Of a stretch of 9,005 bases of DNA, positions 1 through 5,936 are shown one piece after another (the stretch's first letter is position 1; every line of letters starts with the position of its first letter). Source of the stretch: JBHEMT01 sp046262435 (GTDB lineage: Bacteria > Chloroflexota > Dormibacteria > Aeolococcales > Aeolococcaceae). The stretch is taken from NCBI GenBank assembly GCA_046262435.1, contig JBHEMT010000017.1, forward strand, positions 1 through 9,005. The letters run 5' to 3'. The position numbers and the translations under genes are program-made. The notes under the pieces were generated by a model. It was not told where the DNA came from, did not search any database, and saw only the letters and a list, made by a program, of their open reading frames with translations.

Positions 1-465
1 ATCGTGGCCTGCGCCGGGTTCATCGTGCTCACCACCGGGCTTCTGCTGGTGCCCGCGGTCGTGCTCCGCGGCAGCCTGCTGGTCGGCCATGACGGCATCA
101 CCATGGAGCGGGGCACCGAGCACCTGACCGCGGCCTGGGAGGACGTCGAGGGCCTTCGCTGGAACGCCCTGACCGGCCTCAGCCTGGTCCTCCGCGGCCA
201 GCGCCAGACGCAGCCCACCTGGAAGTTGCCCGGCGGCTTCCGCGCTGTCGACGGCGACGGCGCCACCATCCCGCTGCGCCTCTTCGGTGACCGTCAGTAC
301 TCGATGATCTACGACATTCGCGACCGCGTCCCCGAGGGCGCGTGGATGTCGGCGGTGGAGCAGGCCAGCGGCCGTCGCACCACCCGCTGCCTGGTTGTCT
401 ACGGCGTCGTGGTTCTCGCCGACCTGGTCGCTCTGGCGATCGCCTACGCCGTGGTCCACGGCTAA
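1..465 (+). CDS. Membrane protein with PH-like core, 5' truncated
   Basis: The reading frame is open from the first base of the window, so the true start lies upstream. At least 153 residues are visible from the GTG at base 4, but that GTG need not be the start. A hydrophobic stretch (about residues 2-22 from that GTG) is followed by a soluble middle part, and a second membrane segment lies near the C-terminus (about 129-151). The middle contains HDGITMERG, then AWEDVEGLRW, the alternation of strands and Trp seen in bacterial PH-like domains placed between or after membrane helices. The family assignment is an inference from this look alone, and the function is unknown. The gene ends tail to tail with ridA, with a strong hairpin between them. 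It could equally be described as a hypothetical protein with two membrane segments. Confidence 0.6.
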   Translation: MVACAGFIVLTTGLLLVPAVVLRGSLLVGHDGITMERGTEHLTAAWEDVEGLRWNALTGLSLVLRGQRQTQPTWKLPGGFRAVDGDGATIPLRLFGDRQYSMIYDIRDRVPEGAWMSAVEQASGRRTTRCLVVYGVVVLADLVALAIAYAVVHG

Positions 466-480
466 CCCCATCCCCCTCCG

Positions 481-517
481 CCAGCGCACCCGGCCCGCCG
501 CGGGCCCGGTGCGCTGG
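481..517. terminator. Strong hairpin between convergent genes, probable bidirectional terminator
   Basis: Bases 481-497 pair with 501-517 in a 17-position stem with one mismatch (491/507) and a 3-base loop (498-500). It lies 15 bases past the stop of the upstream plus-strand gene and 20 bases past the stop of ridA on the other strand, where a shared terminator would be expected. There is no T-tract on either side, so it would be a non-canonical terminator of the kind common in high-GC bacteria, or a 3' end stabiliser. Confidence 0.65.
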
Positions 518-537
518 TCCGGGTGCTCAGGACATGG

Positions 538-1011
538 TCAGCCCGGGTCAGCCGGCGCGGTCGCCTCGACCACCAGGTCGATCTCGAGGGCGGCTCCGGC
601 CGGCAGCGCCACCACCCCGAAGGCGGCGCGGGCGTGGCGGCCGCTCTCCCCGAACACCTCGGTGAGCAGTTCTGAAGCCCCGTCGATCACCCGCGACTGG
701 TCGGTGAACTCGGGTGTGCTGGCCACCATCCCGGTCAACCGGACCACACACTGCACCTGGTCGAGCGACCCGATCGCGGCCCGCAGGGTTCCGAGCAGCG
801 CGATGGCAACACCGCGGGCGGCGGCCCGACCGGTCTCGAGGTCCACATCGCCGCCGAGGCGGCCGCGGACCGGCGGGTCGAGCAGGGTCGATACGTGGCC
901 GGAGAGGAAGACCAATGACCCGCTGCGCACCGCCGGGAGGTAGGCGCCGAGCGGGGTGACCCCGGCGGGCAGCGTGATCCCCAGGCTGGCCAGACGCTCA
1001 TCGATCGACAT
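538..1011 (-). CDS. RidA family (YjgF/YER057c/UK114) protein, probable enamine/imine deaminase
   Basis: The protein has 157 residues. RidA proteins are small trimeric cytosolic enzymes that hydrolyse reactive enamine/imine intermediates released by PLP-dependent enzymes, giving a keto acid and ammonia and protecting other PLP enzymes. Visible family marks are LVFLSGHVS (residues 33-41), the CVVRLTGMV strand (88-96), and ARAAFGVVALP with Arg128, which aligns with the substrate-binding Arg of E. coli RidA. LEIDLVVEA (142-150) carries the conserved Glu143. At 157 residues it is longer than E. coli RidA (about 130) and matches the longer subfamily with an N-terminal extension. The ATG at 1011 is chosen because GGAGGG (1015-1020 on the complement) sits 3 bases upstream; the frame stays open to an ATG at 1149, but no good ribosome site supports that start. 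It follows the catalase gene on the same strand, 214 bases downstream. Its natural substrate cannot be told from sequence. Confidence 0.9.
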   Translation of the reverse strand: MSIDERLASLGITLPAGVTPLGAYLPAVRSGSLVFLSGHVSTLLDPPVRGRLGGDVDLETGRAAARGVAIALLGTLRAAIGSLDQVQCVVRLTGMVASTPEFTDQSRVIDGASELLTEVFGESGRHARAAFGVVALPAGAALEIDLVVEATAPADPG

Positions 1012-1014
1012 CGT

Positions 1015-1020
1015 CCCTCC
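1015..1020 (-). promoter_or_regulatory. Ribosome binding site of ridA
   Basis: On the minus strand this reads GGAGGG, a near-perfect Shine-Dalgarno core, followed by ACG and then the ATG at 1011. The spacing is short, but the site clearly decides the start in favour of 1011. Its first G (base 1020) is also the last paired base of the hairpin that ends here. Confidence 0.75.
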
Positions 1021-1067
1021 ATCGCCGAGCCGGGCGATTGGTGGGTGGCCGCCCGGCTCAGGCGATG
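1020..1067 (-). promoter_or_regulatory. Long hairpin directly before the ridA ribosome binding site
   Basis: Bases 1020-1036 pair with 1050-1067: 17 base pairs, interrupted only by a single bulged A at 1060, with a 13-base loop (1037-1049). The inner ten pairs (1027-1036 with 1050-1059) are perfect. In the minus-strand RNA the stem ends at the first G of the ridA Shine-Dalgarno site, and the C/A-rich loop reads GCCACCCACCAAU. It lies downstream of the catalase and upstream of ridA, so it could be a 5' UTR control element, a second catalase terminator or attenuator, or a protein-binding inverted repeat. I recognise no named riboswitch in it. Confidence 0.55.
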
Positions 1068-1185
1068 ATGATGGACGCCACCCTGCCATCGCTGACCACC
1101 GCCTGCTCAGCTCTGGGGAGGGTCGCCCGGTGTCGCGCATCCTCGGCACGCCTGCTCACCGCAGTGGTGGCGGACCGAGGCAGGA
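1068..1185. other. Non-coding stretch between catalase terminator and ridA hairpin
   Basis: I see no gene here. A 10-base direct repeat, CGCCTGCTCA, occurs at 1100-1109 and 1149-1158. A weak inverted repeat pairs 1141-1146 with 1175-1180. No clear -35/-10 pair for a separate ridA promoter is visible, although one could be present in a form I cannot recognise. Confidence 0.4.
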
Positions 1186-1207
1186 GCCCGGGGACAGGTC
1201 CCCGGGC
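1186..1207 (-). terminator. Terminator-like hairpin after the catalase gene
   Basis: GCCCGGGGAC at 1186-1195 is the exact reverse complement of 1198-1207, leaving a 2-base centre; in practice this is a 9-pair stem with a 4-base loop. It begins 18 bases beyond the catalase stop codon in the direction of catalase transcription. No T-tract follows on the minus strand, so some read-through into ridA is possible. Confidence 0.6.
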
Positions 1208-1225
1208 CCTCACAGGCGGATCGGA

Positions 1226-2917
1226 CTAGCTGCGGGCGGCCATCTCCGAGCGGTCGGCCTCGGCCGGCGCCCCAGCGTTGGGCGCGCTGCCGGAGGACCC
1301 GTTGGCCATTCCGTTGTTGGAGCCGCCGCTGCGCGCGCTGCGCAACCGCTGCTCCTCCTCGTCGGTGAGCGTCTGGAAGGGGAATGGCTCGAGCCTCAGC
1401 GCGGTGGCGAGGTCGACTCCGGTGCGCCGGGCGAGCTCGGTGCCGTAGCCCTCGTCGGCGAGCCAGCAATGCCAGACCATCCGCTGCGCGATGTGGGGCA
1501 GGCACTCCGTGAGTGCGCCGGAGAGGTTGCTGAGCAGCTCCTCTCGGTGGTAGTCGTCGTATCCGCGATACCTCTCACCCGGCTGGGTGTAGTCGCTCCG
1601 CGTGCGGGTGGTCCGGAAGCGGCCGACCTTGCCCTCCACGAAAGGCTCGTACGCGGGGACGTTCTTGGGCGCTTCCACCAGGCCGCCCCCCAGAGAGGAG
1701 GGCTCGTAGTTGACGTGCGGGTTGGTGTCTGCGGGTACCTGGTGGTACGCCATGGCGCCGTCCCGCTGGTTGGTTCGTGCGTCGTTCTTGGCGGCGTTGA
1801 TGGGCAGCTGCAGGTAGTTGGGTCCTACCCGGTAGCGCTGCGTGTCCGAGTACGACAGGGTGCGGCCCAGGAGCATCTTGTCGTCGGAGAAGTCGACGCC
1901 GTCGACGAGCACGCCGGTGCCGAAGGCCACCTGCTCGGTGTCCGCGAAGAAGTTCTCGGGGGTGCGGTCGAGCACCATGCGACCCATGGGCAGGATGGGG
2001 AACTGCTCCTCCGGCCAGAACTTGGTGTCGTCGAGCGGGTCGAAGTCGAGCTCGTCATGAGCCTCGTCACTCATCACCTGGACGCCGAACTCCCACTCCG
2101 GGAAGTCACCGCGCCCAATCGCCTCGTAGAGATCGCGGGTCGCATGACCGAAGTCCTTGCCCTGGATCTCGTTGGCCTCAGCCTGGGTGAGCGAGCGCAC
2201 GCCCTGCTTGGGGGTCCAGTGGAACTTGACCAGGTGGGCCTCCCCCTCGGCGTTGACCAGCCGGTAGGTGTTGACGCCGGCGCCCTCCTGCTCGCGGTAG
2301 TTGGCGGGAATGCCGCGCGGCGTCAGCAGCAGGGTGACCATGTTGATCGACTCAGGACTGAGCGAGACGAAGTCGAAGAAGCGGCCATTCTCCTGCCGGT
2401 TGGTCACCGGATCCGGCTTGAAGGCGTGCACCATGTCGGGGAATTTCGAGGCGTCGCGGATGAAGAAGATCTTGAGGTTGTTGCCGACGAGGTCCCAGTT
2501 GCCCTCCTCGGTGTAGAACTTCACCGCGAAGCCGCGCGGATCGCGCAGGGTCTCGGGAGAGTCCTTGCCGTGCACCACCGTGGAGAAGCGGACAAAGACC
2601 GGGGTGCGCTTGCCCTTCTCCTCGAAGAGCTTGGCGCGCGAGTACTTGGCCACCGGCTCGTCGCCAACGGTGGCGTAGGACTCGAAGTAGCCGTGGGCAC
2701 CGGCGCCGCGACCGTGCACCACCCGCTCGGGGATGCGCTCCCGGTCGAAGTGGGTGATCTTCTCGATGAAGTGGTAGTTCTCCAGGGTGGCCGGGCCACG
2801 CTCGCCGACGCTGCGCAGGCTCTGGTTGTCGCGAACCGGGTGGCCCTGACGGGTGGTCAGGATCGGCTCGCCCTCGGCGGCGCCCCCCATCGGGTCCTTG
2901 ATCTTGTCGTCGCTCAT
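1226..2917 (-). CDS. katA: Monofunctional heme catalase, small-subunit type
   Basis: The protein has 563 residues. It dismutates hydrogen peroxide to water and oxygen in the cytosol, normally as a homotetramer with one heme per subunit. The distal catalytic His68 lies in ERVVHGRGAGAHGYFE, the catalytic Asn146 in NWDLVGNNLKIFF, and the proximal heme-ligand Tyr356 in RTLSYSDTQRYRVGPNY with the usual Arg four residues before it (Arg352). DPRGFAVKFY (126-135) and the VNYEPSSLGG stretch are also family marks. The wording around 290-370 resembles the clade of Bacillus/Listeria small catalases. There is no C-terminal flavodoxin-like domain as in large KatE (HPII) enzymes; instead the last 35 residues or so are a Gly/Ser/Asn/Ala-rich, probably disordered tail. 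The ATG at 2917 is preceded by AAGGAG 6 bases upstream. It is divergent from aceE and upstream of ridA on the same strand. Enzyme identity is secure; the gene symbol is by family only. Confidence 0.97.
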   Translation of the reverse strand: MSDDKIKDPMGGAAEGEPILTTRQGHPVRDNQSLRSVGERGPATLENYHFIEKITHFDRERIPERVVHGRGAGAHGYFESYATVGDEPVAKYSRAKLFEEKGKRTPVFVRFSTVVHGKDSPETLRDPRGFAVKFYTEEGNWDLVGNNLKIFFIRDASKFPDMVHAFKPDPVTNRQENGRFFDFVSLSPESINMVTLLLTPRGIPANYREQEGAGVNTYRLVNAEGEAHLVKFHWTPKQGVRSLTQAEANEIQGKDFGHATRDLYEAIGRGDFPEWEFGVQVMSDEAHDELDFDPLDDTKFWPEEQFPILPMGRMVLDRTPENFFADTEQVAFGTGVLVDGVDFSDDKMLLGRTLSYSDTQRYRVGPNYLQLPINAAKNDARTNQRDGAMAYHQVPADTNPHVNYEPSSLGGGLVEAPKNVPAYEPFVEGKVGRFRTTRTRSDYTQPGERYRGYDDYHREELLSNLSGALTECLPHIAQRMVWHCWLADEGYGTELARRTGVDLATALRLEPFPFQTLTDEEEQRLRSARSGGSNNGMANGSSGSAPNAGAPAEADRSEMAARS

Positions 2918-2979
2918 GCGCTTCTCCTTGAGGGGCCGGCGGCTCCGGCGCTCGGCACCGGCGACCGAGGGCCGCTCAT
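2914..2979 (-). CDS. Possible 21-codon leader ORF overlapping the catalase start (ATGA)
   Basis: An ATG at 2979 is preceded by GAGGAGAGG (2983-2991 on the complement), a strong ribosome binding site 3 bases upstream. The frame runs 21 codons and ends with TGA at 2914-2916, so stop and catalase start share ATGA. The catalase Shine-Dalgarno site falls inside the last codons (AGG AGA). The peptide begins MSGPRSPVPS and is rich in Pro, Ser, Gly, Ala and Arg, with no family I recognise. The arrangement fits a leader peptide whose translation feeds ribosomes to katA by coupling. Alternatively the upstream purine-rich stretch is not used and the overlap is chance in GC-rich DNA, where open frames are common. 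Confidence 0.4.
   Translation of the reverse strand: MSGPRSPVPSAGAAGPSRRSA
2924..2929 (-). promoter_or_regulatory. Ribosome binding site of the catalase
   Basis: On the minus strand this reads AAGGAG, with 6 bases to the ATG at 2917. It fixes the catalase start and lies inside the possible leader ORF. Confidence 0.8.
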
Positions 2980-3139
2980 TGTCCTCTCCTCGTCTCGATC
3001 AGCGCGGCGGTCAACCGCGCCGCCCAGCCGACGCCGGCCGGACGGCCCGAGCGCGAGCACCTGCCCGGGCCCGACGCGCCGGACTGCCGGCGGCGGGTCG
3101 CCGGCCACAGCGCCGTCCACGACGGCGCGGTAGGCTGCG
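2980..3139. promoter_or_regulatory. Divergent catalase/aceE control region
   Basis: The region lies between two divergently transcribed genes and must hold at least the promoters of both. On the minus strand TTGACC (3009-3014) resembles a -35 box and is embedded in a 12-base palindrome (3007-3018, GCGGT-TG-ACCGC). No convincing -10 box sits at 16-19 bases from it; GACAAT at 2978-2983 is the nearest TANNNT-like sequence and is too far. On the plus strand TAGGCT (3131-3136) fits the TANNNT -10 pattern. No gene is seen in the region. Confidence 0.5.
3110..3128. promoter_or_regulatory. 19-base inverted repeat before aceE, candidate operator
   Basis: GCGCCGTC (3110-3117) and GACGGCGC (3121-3128) are perfect 8-base arms around CAC. 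The repeat ends 2 bases before the TAGGCT -10-like box and 11 bases before the first aceE ATG, so it would lie between the -35 and -10 positions, where a repressor site could act. It could also form an RNA hairpin if transcription starts further upstream. Confidence 0.45.
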
Positions 3140-5869
3140 ATGACCGCGCCGGTCCTGGTCGCGGGTATCCCGGAGACGAGCCCACCGATGCCCTTCCAGA
3201 ATTCCCTCGACCAGCTGCCCGACGTCGACCCGGAGGAGACCTCCGAGTGGATCGAGTCGCTCGACACCCTGGTCGACAGGATGGGCAAGCGCCGGGCCCG
3301 CTTCGTGGTCGGCCGGCTGCTGGCGCGCGCCCGCGAGCTGCAGATCGAGATTCCCGCGATGGTGTCGACCGACTACATCAACACCATTCCCACCGAGCAC
3401 GAACCCTGGTTCCCCGGCGACGAGGAGATGGAACGCCGGATCCGCCGGATCATCCGCTGGAACGCGGCGGTGATGGTGACCCGCGCCAACAAGCACAGCG
3501 ACGGGATCGGCGGCCACCTCTCCACCTATGCGTCGGCCGCGTCGCTCTACGAGGTCGGCTTCAACCACTTCTTCCGCGGCAAGGACAACGGCGACGCCGG
3601 CGACCAGATCTTCTACCAGGGCCACGCCGCCCCCGGGATGTACTCGCGCGCCTTCCTCGAGGGCCGGCTGGACGAGACGCACCTCGACAACTTCCGCCTG
3701 GAGACCGGGGGGCAGGGGCTCTCCAGCTACCCGCATCCCCGGCTGATGCCCGACTTCTGGGAGTTCCCCACCGTGTCGATGGGGTTGGGGCCGCTCACCG
3801 CCATCTACCAGGCGCGCTTCAACCGCTATCTCGAGAACCGGCGCATCGCCGACACCTCGCGCAGCCGGGTGTGGGCCTTTCTCGGCGACGGCGAGTGCGA
3901 CGAGCCCGAGGCCCTTGGCGCGCTCTCGGTGGCCGCCCGCGAGGGGCTGGACAACCTGATCTTCGTGGTCTCGTGCAACCTGCAGCGGCTCGACGGGCCG
4001 GTGCGCGGCAACGGCAAGGTGATCCAGGAGCTGGAGGCCGTCTTCCGTGGGGCCGGCTGGAACGTGATCAAGGTGATCTGGGGCCGTGAATGGGACGCCC
4101 TGCTGCACATGGACAACGACGGGGTGCTCGTCAACAAGATGAACACCACCCTCGACGGCGAGTTTCAGAAGTACTCCACCGAGTCGGGCGCCTACATCCG
4201 CGAGCACTTCTTCGGCCCGGACCCGCGGCTGCGCCGCCTGGTCGAGAAGCTCAGCGACGACGACCTGCGCCGCCTGCCCCGCGGCGGTCATGACTACCGC
4301 AAGCTCTACGCGGCGTACAAGCTGGCCACCAACCCCAACGGCCGGCCCACCGTGGTCCTGGCCCACACCGTCAAGGGATGGACGCTGGGCTCCCTCTTCG
4401 AGGGACGCAACGCGACCCACCAGATCAAGAAGATTGGGGATGCCGAGCTCAAGGCGTTCCGCGACAACCTGGAACTGCCGATCACGGACAAGCAGCTCGA
4501 GGCCGGTGTCGCCCCCTACTACCATCCCGGACAGGACTCCGAAGAGGTCCAGTACCTGCACAGCCGGCGCCGTTCGCTGGACGGCTTTCTGCCCTCGCGG
4601 GTGGTGCGCGCCAAGACGCTCGACCTGCCGGCCGAGCAGCCGTACAAGGAGTTCCTCACCGGCTCCAACGGACGGCCGGCGTCGACCACCATGGCGTTCG
4701 GCGGCATCCTGCGCAACCTGCTCCGCGACAAGACCGTCGGCCGCAGGGTGGTGCCGATCATCCCCGACGAGGCGCGCACCTTCGGCATGGATGCGCTCTT
4801 CCGTGAGGTGAAGATCTACGCGCCCTTCGGGCAGCGCTACGAGCCGGTCGACGCTTCGATGGTGCTGTCGTACAGCGAGGCGAAGGACGGCCAGATTCTC
4901 GAGGAGGGGATCACCGAGGCGGGCGCGATGGGTTCCTTCGCCGCGGCGGGCACCGCCTACGCCACCTGGGGGGAGCCGATGATCCCCTTCTACACGTTCT
5001 ATTCAATGTTCGGCTACCAGCGCATCGGCGACCTTGTCTGGGCATTCGGGGACGCCCGGGGACGGGGCTTCATGCTCGGCGCCACCGCGGGGCGCACCAC
5101 GCTCAACGGCGAGGGCCTGCAGCACCAGGACGGTCACTCGCCGCTGCTCTACAGCGCGGTGCCCAACGTGAAGGTGTACGACCCTGCCTACGCGTACGAG
5201 CTGGCCACGATCATCCGCGAGGGGATGCGCCGGATGTTCGTCGAGAACGAGGACATCTTCTACTACCTCACCCTCTACAACGAGAACTACCCGATGCCGC
5301 CGATGCCCGACGGGGTCGAGGAGGGCATCCTCCGGGGCCTCTACCGTGTCGCCACAGCGGCCAACGGTCATGAGCACAGGGCGCAGGTGGTCGCTTCGGG
5401 CAGCGCCCTGCCGCTGGCGATCGAGGCGCAGCGGCTGCTCACCGAGGACCACGGTGTGTCCGCTGACGTGTGGAGCGCGACAAGCTTCAACGAGCTCCGC
5501 CTCGACGCGCTGGCGGTGGAGCGCTGGAACCGCCTGCATCCCGACCAGGAGCCACGCGTCGCCTGGGTGACCGAGCAGCTGCGCGGCAGCGACGGCCCGG
5601 TCATCGCGGTGACCGACTACATGAAAGCGATCCCGGACCAGGTGTCGCGCTTCGTCGACCAGGACTTCATCGCGCTGGGGACCGACGGCTTCGGCAGGTC
5701 GGACACGCGTGTCGGTCTGCGCCGCCACTTCGAGATCGACCCGGCGCACATCGTCGTCGCCGTCCTCCACGGCCTCGCGCGGGGCGGCACGGTGCCCGCA
5801 CATGTGGTGAGCGCGGCGATCGAGCAGTACGAGATCAATCCCGAGGTCGTCGAGCCCCGGCTGCGCTGA
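3140..5869 (+). CDS. aceE: Pyruvate dehydrogenase E1 component, homodimeric type
   Basis: The protein has 909 residues (E. coli AceE has 887). It decarboxylates pyruvate with thiamine diphosphate and passes the acetyl group to the E2 lipoyl domain in the pyruvate dehydrogenase complex. The ThDP/Mg site GDG (249-251) ends in SCNLQRLDGPV with Asn280. His126 (GGHLSTYAS), His162 (YQGHAAPGMYSRAFLEGRL), His427 (RNATHQIKK, inner active-site loop), Glu593 (EGITEAGAM) and His662 (GEGLQHQDGHS) align with E. coli His106, His142, His407, Glu571 and His640. The N-terminal DVDPEETSEW and TDYINTIPTE stretches match actinobacterial AceE. Start choice: the ATG at 3140 has only a weak GGTAGG upstream; the in-frame ATG at 3188 (residue 17) has GGAG 12 bases before it and is a real alternative. 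No aceF, lpd or lipoyl genes adjoin it, as is usual for actinobacterial aceE. No catalytic residue is missing. Confidence 0.97.
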   Translation: MTAPVLVAGIPETSPPMPFQNSLDQLPDVDPEETSEWIESLDTLVDRMGKRRARFVVGRLLARARELQIEIPAMVSTDYINTIPTEHEPWFPGDEEMERRIRRIIRWNAAVMVTRANKHSDGIGGHLSTYASAASLYEVGFNHFFRGKDNGDAGDQIFYQGHAAPGMYSRAFLEGRLDETHLDNFRLETGGQGLSSYPHPRLMPDFWEFPTVSMGLGPLTAIYQARFNRYLENRRIADTSRSRVWAFLGDGECDEPEALGALSVAAREGLDNLIFVVSCNLQRLDGPVRGNGKVIQELEAVFRGAGWNVIKVIWGREWDALLHMDNDGVLVNKMNTTLDGEFQKYSTESGAYIREHFFGPDPRLRRLVEKLSDDDLRRLPRGGHDYRKLYAAYKLATNPNGRPTVVLAHTVKGWTLGSLFEGRNATHQIKKIGDAELKAFRDNLELPITDKQLEAGVAPYYHPGQDSEEVQYLHSRRRSLDGFLPSRVVRAKTLDLPAEQPYKEFLTGSNGRPASTTMAFGGILRNLLRDKTVGRRVVPIIPDEARTFGMDALFREVKIYAPFGQRYEPVDASMVLSYSEAKDGQILEEGITEAGAMGSFAAAGTAYATWGEPMIPFYTFYSMFGYQRIGDLVWAFGDARGRGFMLGATAGRTTLNGEGLQHQDGHSPLLYSAVPNVKVYDPAYAYELATIIREGMRRMFVENEDIFYYLTLYNENYPMPPMPDGVEEGILRGLYRVATAANGHEHRAQVVASGSALPLAIEAQRLLTEDHGVSADVWSATSFNELRLDALAVERWNRLHPDQEPRVAWVTEQLRGSDGPVIAVTDYMKAIPDQVSRFVDQDFIALGTDGFGRSDTRVGLRRHFEIDPAHIVVAVLHGLARGGTVPAHVVSAAIEQYEINPEVVEPRLR

Positions 5870-5893
5870 GGTCGTGGCCGCCGCACCAACCAG

Positions 5894-5908
5894 CCGGCAC
5901 GGTGCCGG
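5894..5908 (+). terminator. Short hairpin after aceE, weak terminator candidate
   Basis: CCGGCA (5894-5899) pairs with TGCCGG (5903-5908) around a 3-base loop, 25 bases beyond the aceE stop. There is no T-tract, and the stem is only 6 pairs. It may be a weak terminator or an operator upstream of the hydrolase gene. Confidence 0.3.
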
Positions 5909-5924
5909 GCGGCGCGGTTCCGGC

Positions 5925-5930
5925 TAGGCT
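5925..5930 (+). promoter_or_regulatory. TAGGCT -10-like box 6 bases before a GTG start
   Basis: TAGGCT fits TANNNT, and its last base is 6 bases before the GTG at 5937. That distance would place the transcription start at or next to the start codon and make the hydrolase mRNA leaderless. No Shine-Dalgarno site precedes the GTG, which agrees with this. No -35 box is evident. The surrounding 9-mer TAGGCTGCG is identical to 3131-3139 before aceE. Confidence 0.4.
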
Positions 5931-5936
5931 GCGCGG

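Noticed and set aside
435..444. GCGATCGC palindromes at 435-444 and 8325-8332, as in the cyanobacterial HIP1 repeat
   Set aside because: Only two copies in 9 kb of GC-rich DNA is compatible with chance, and the gene content is not cyanobacterial.
1012..1149. 46-residue N-terminal extension of RidA from an ATG at 1149
   Set aside because: The GGAGGG site and the start of family similarity both place the start at 1011, and the extension would be coded across the hairpin; it has no protein-like conservation that I can see.
3007..3018. Complete sigma-70 type catalase promoter around TTGACC
   Set aside because: The -35-like box is there, but no TANNNT sequence lies 16-19 bases downstream on the minus strand, so I list the region only as a probable control region.
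956..3133. Very long open frame on the plus strand (about 725 codons) across the catalase gene
   Set aside because: It is the antisense of a catalase with full catalytic motifs, its composition is Val/Leu/Gly/Arg-rich without recognisable domains, and long antisense frames are expected in DNA with strong G/C third-position bias.
3011..4561. Long open frame on the minus strand (about 516 codons) antisense to aceE
   Set aside because: It lies opposite a well-conserved AceE, has no recognisable domain or ribosome site, and shows the same antisense composition effect.
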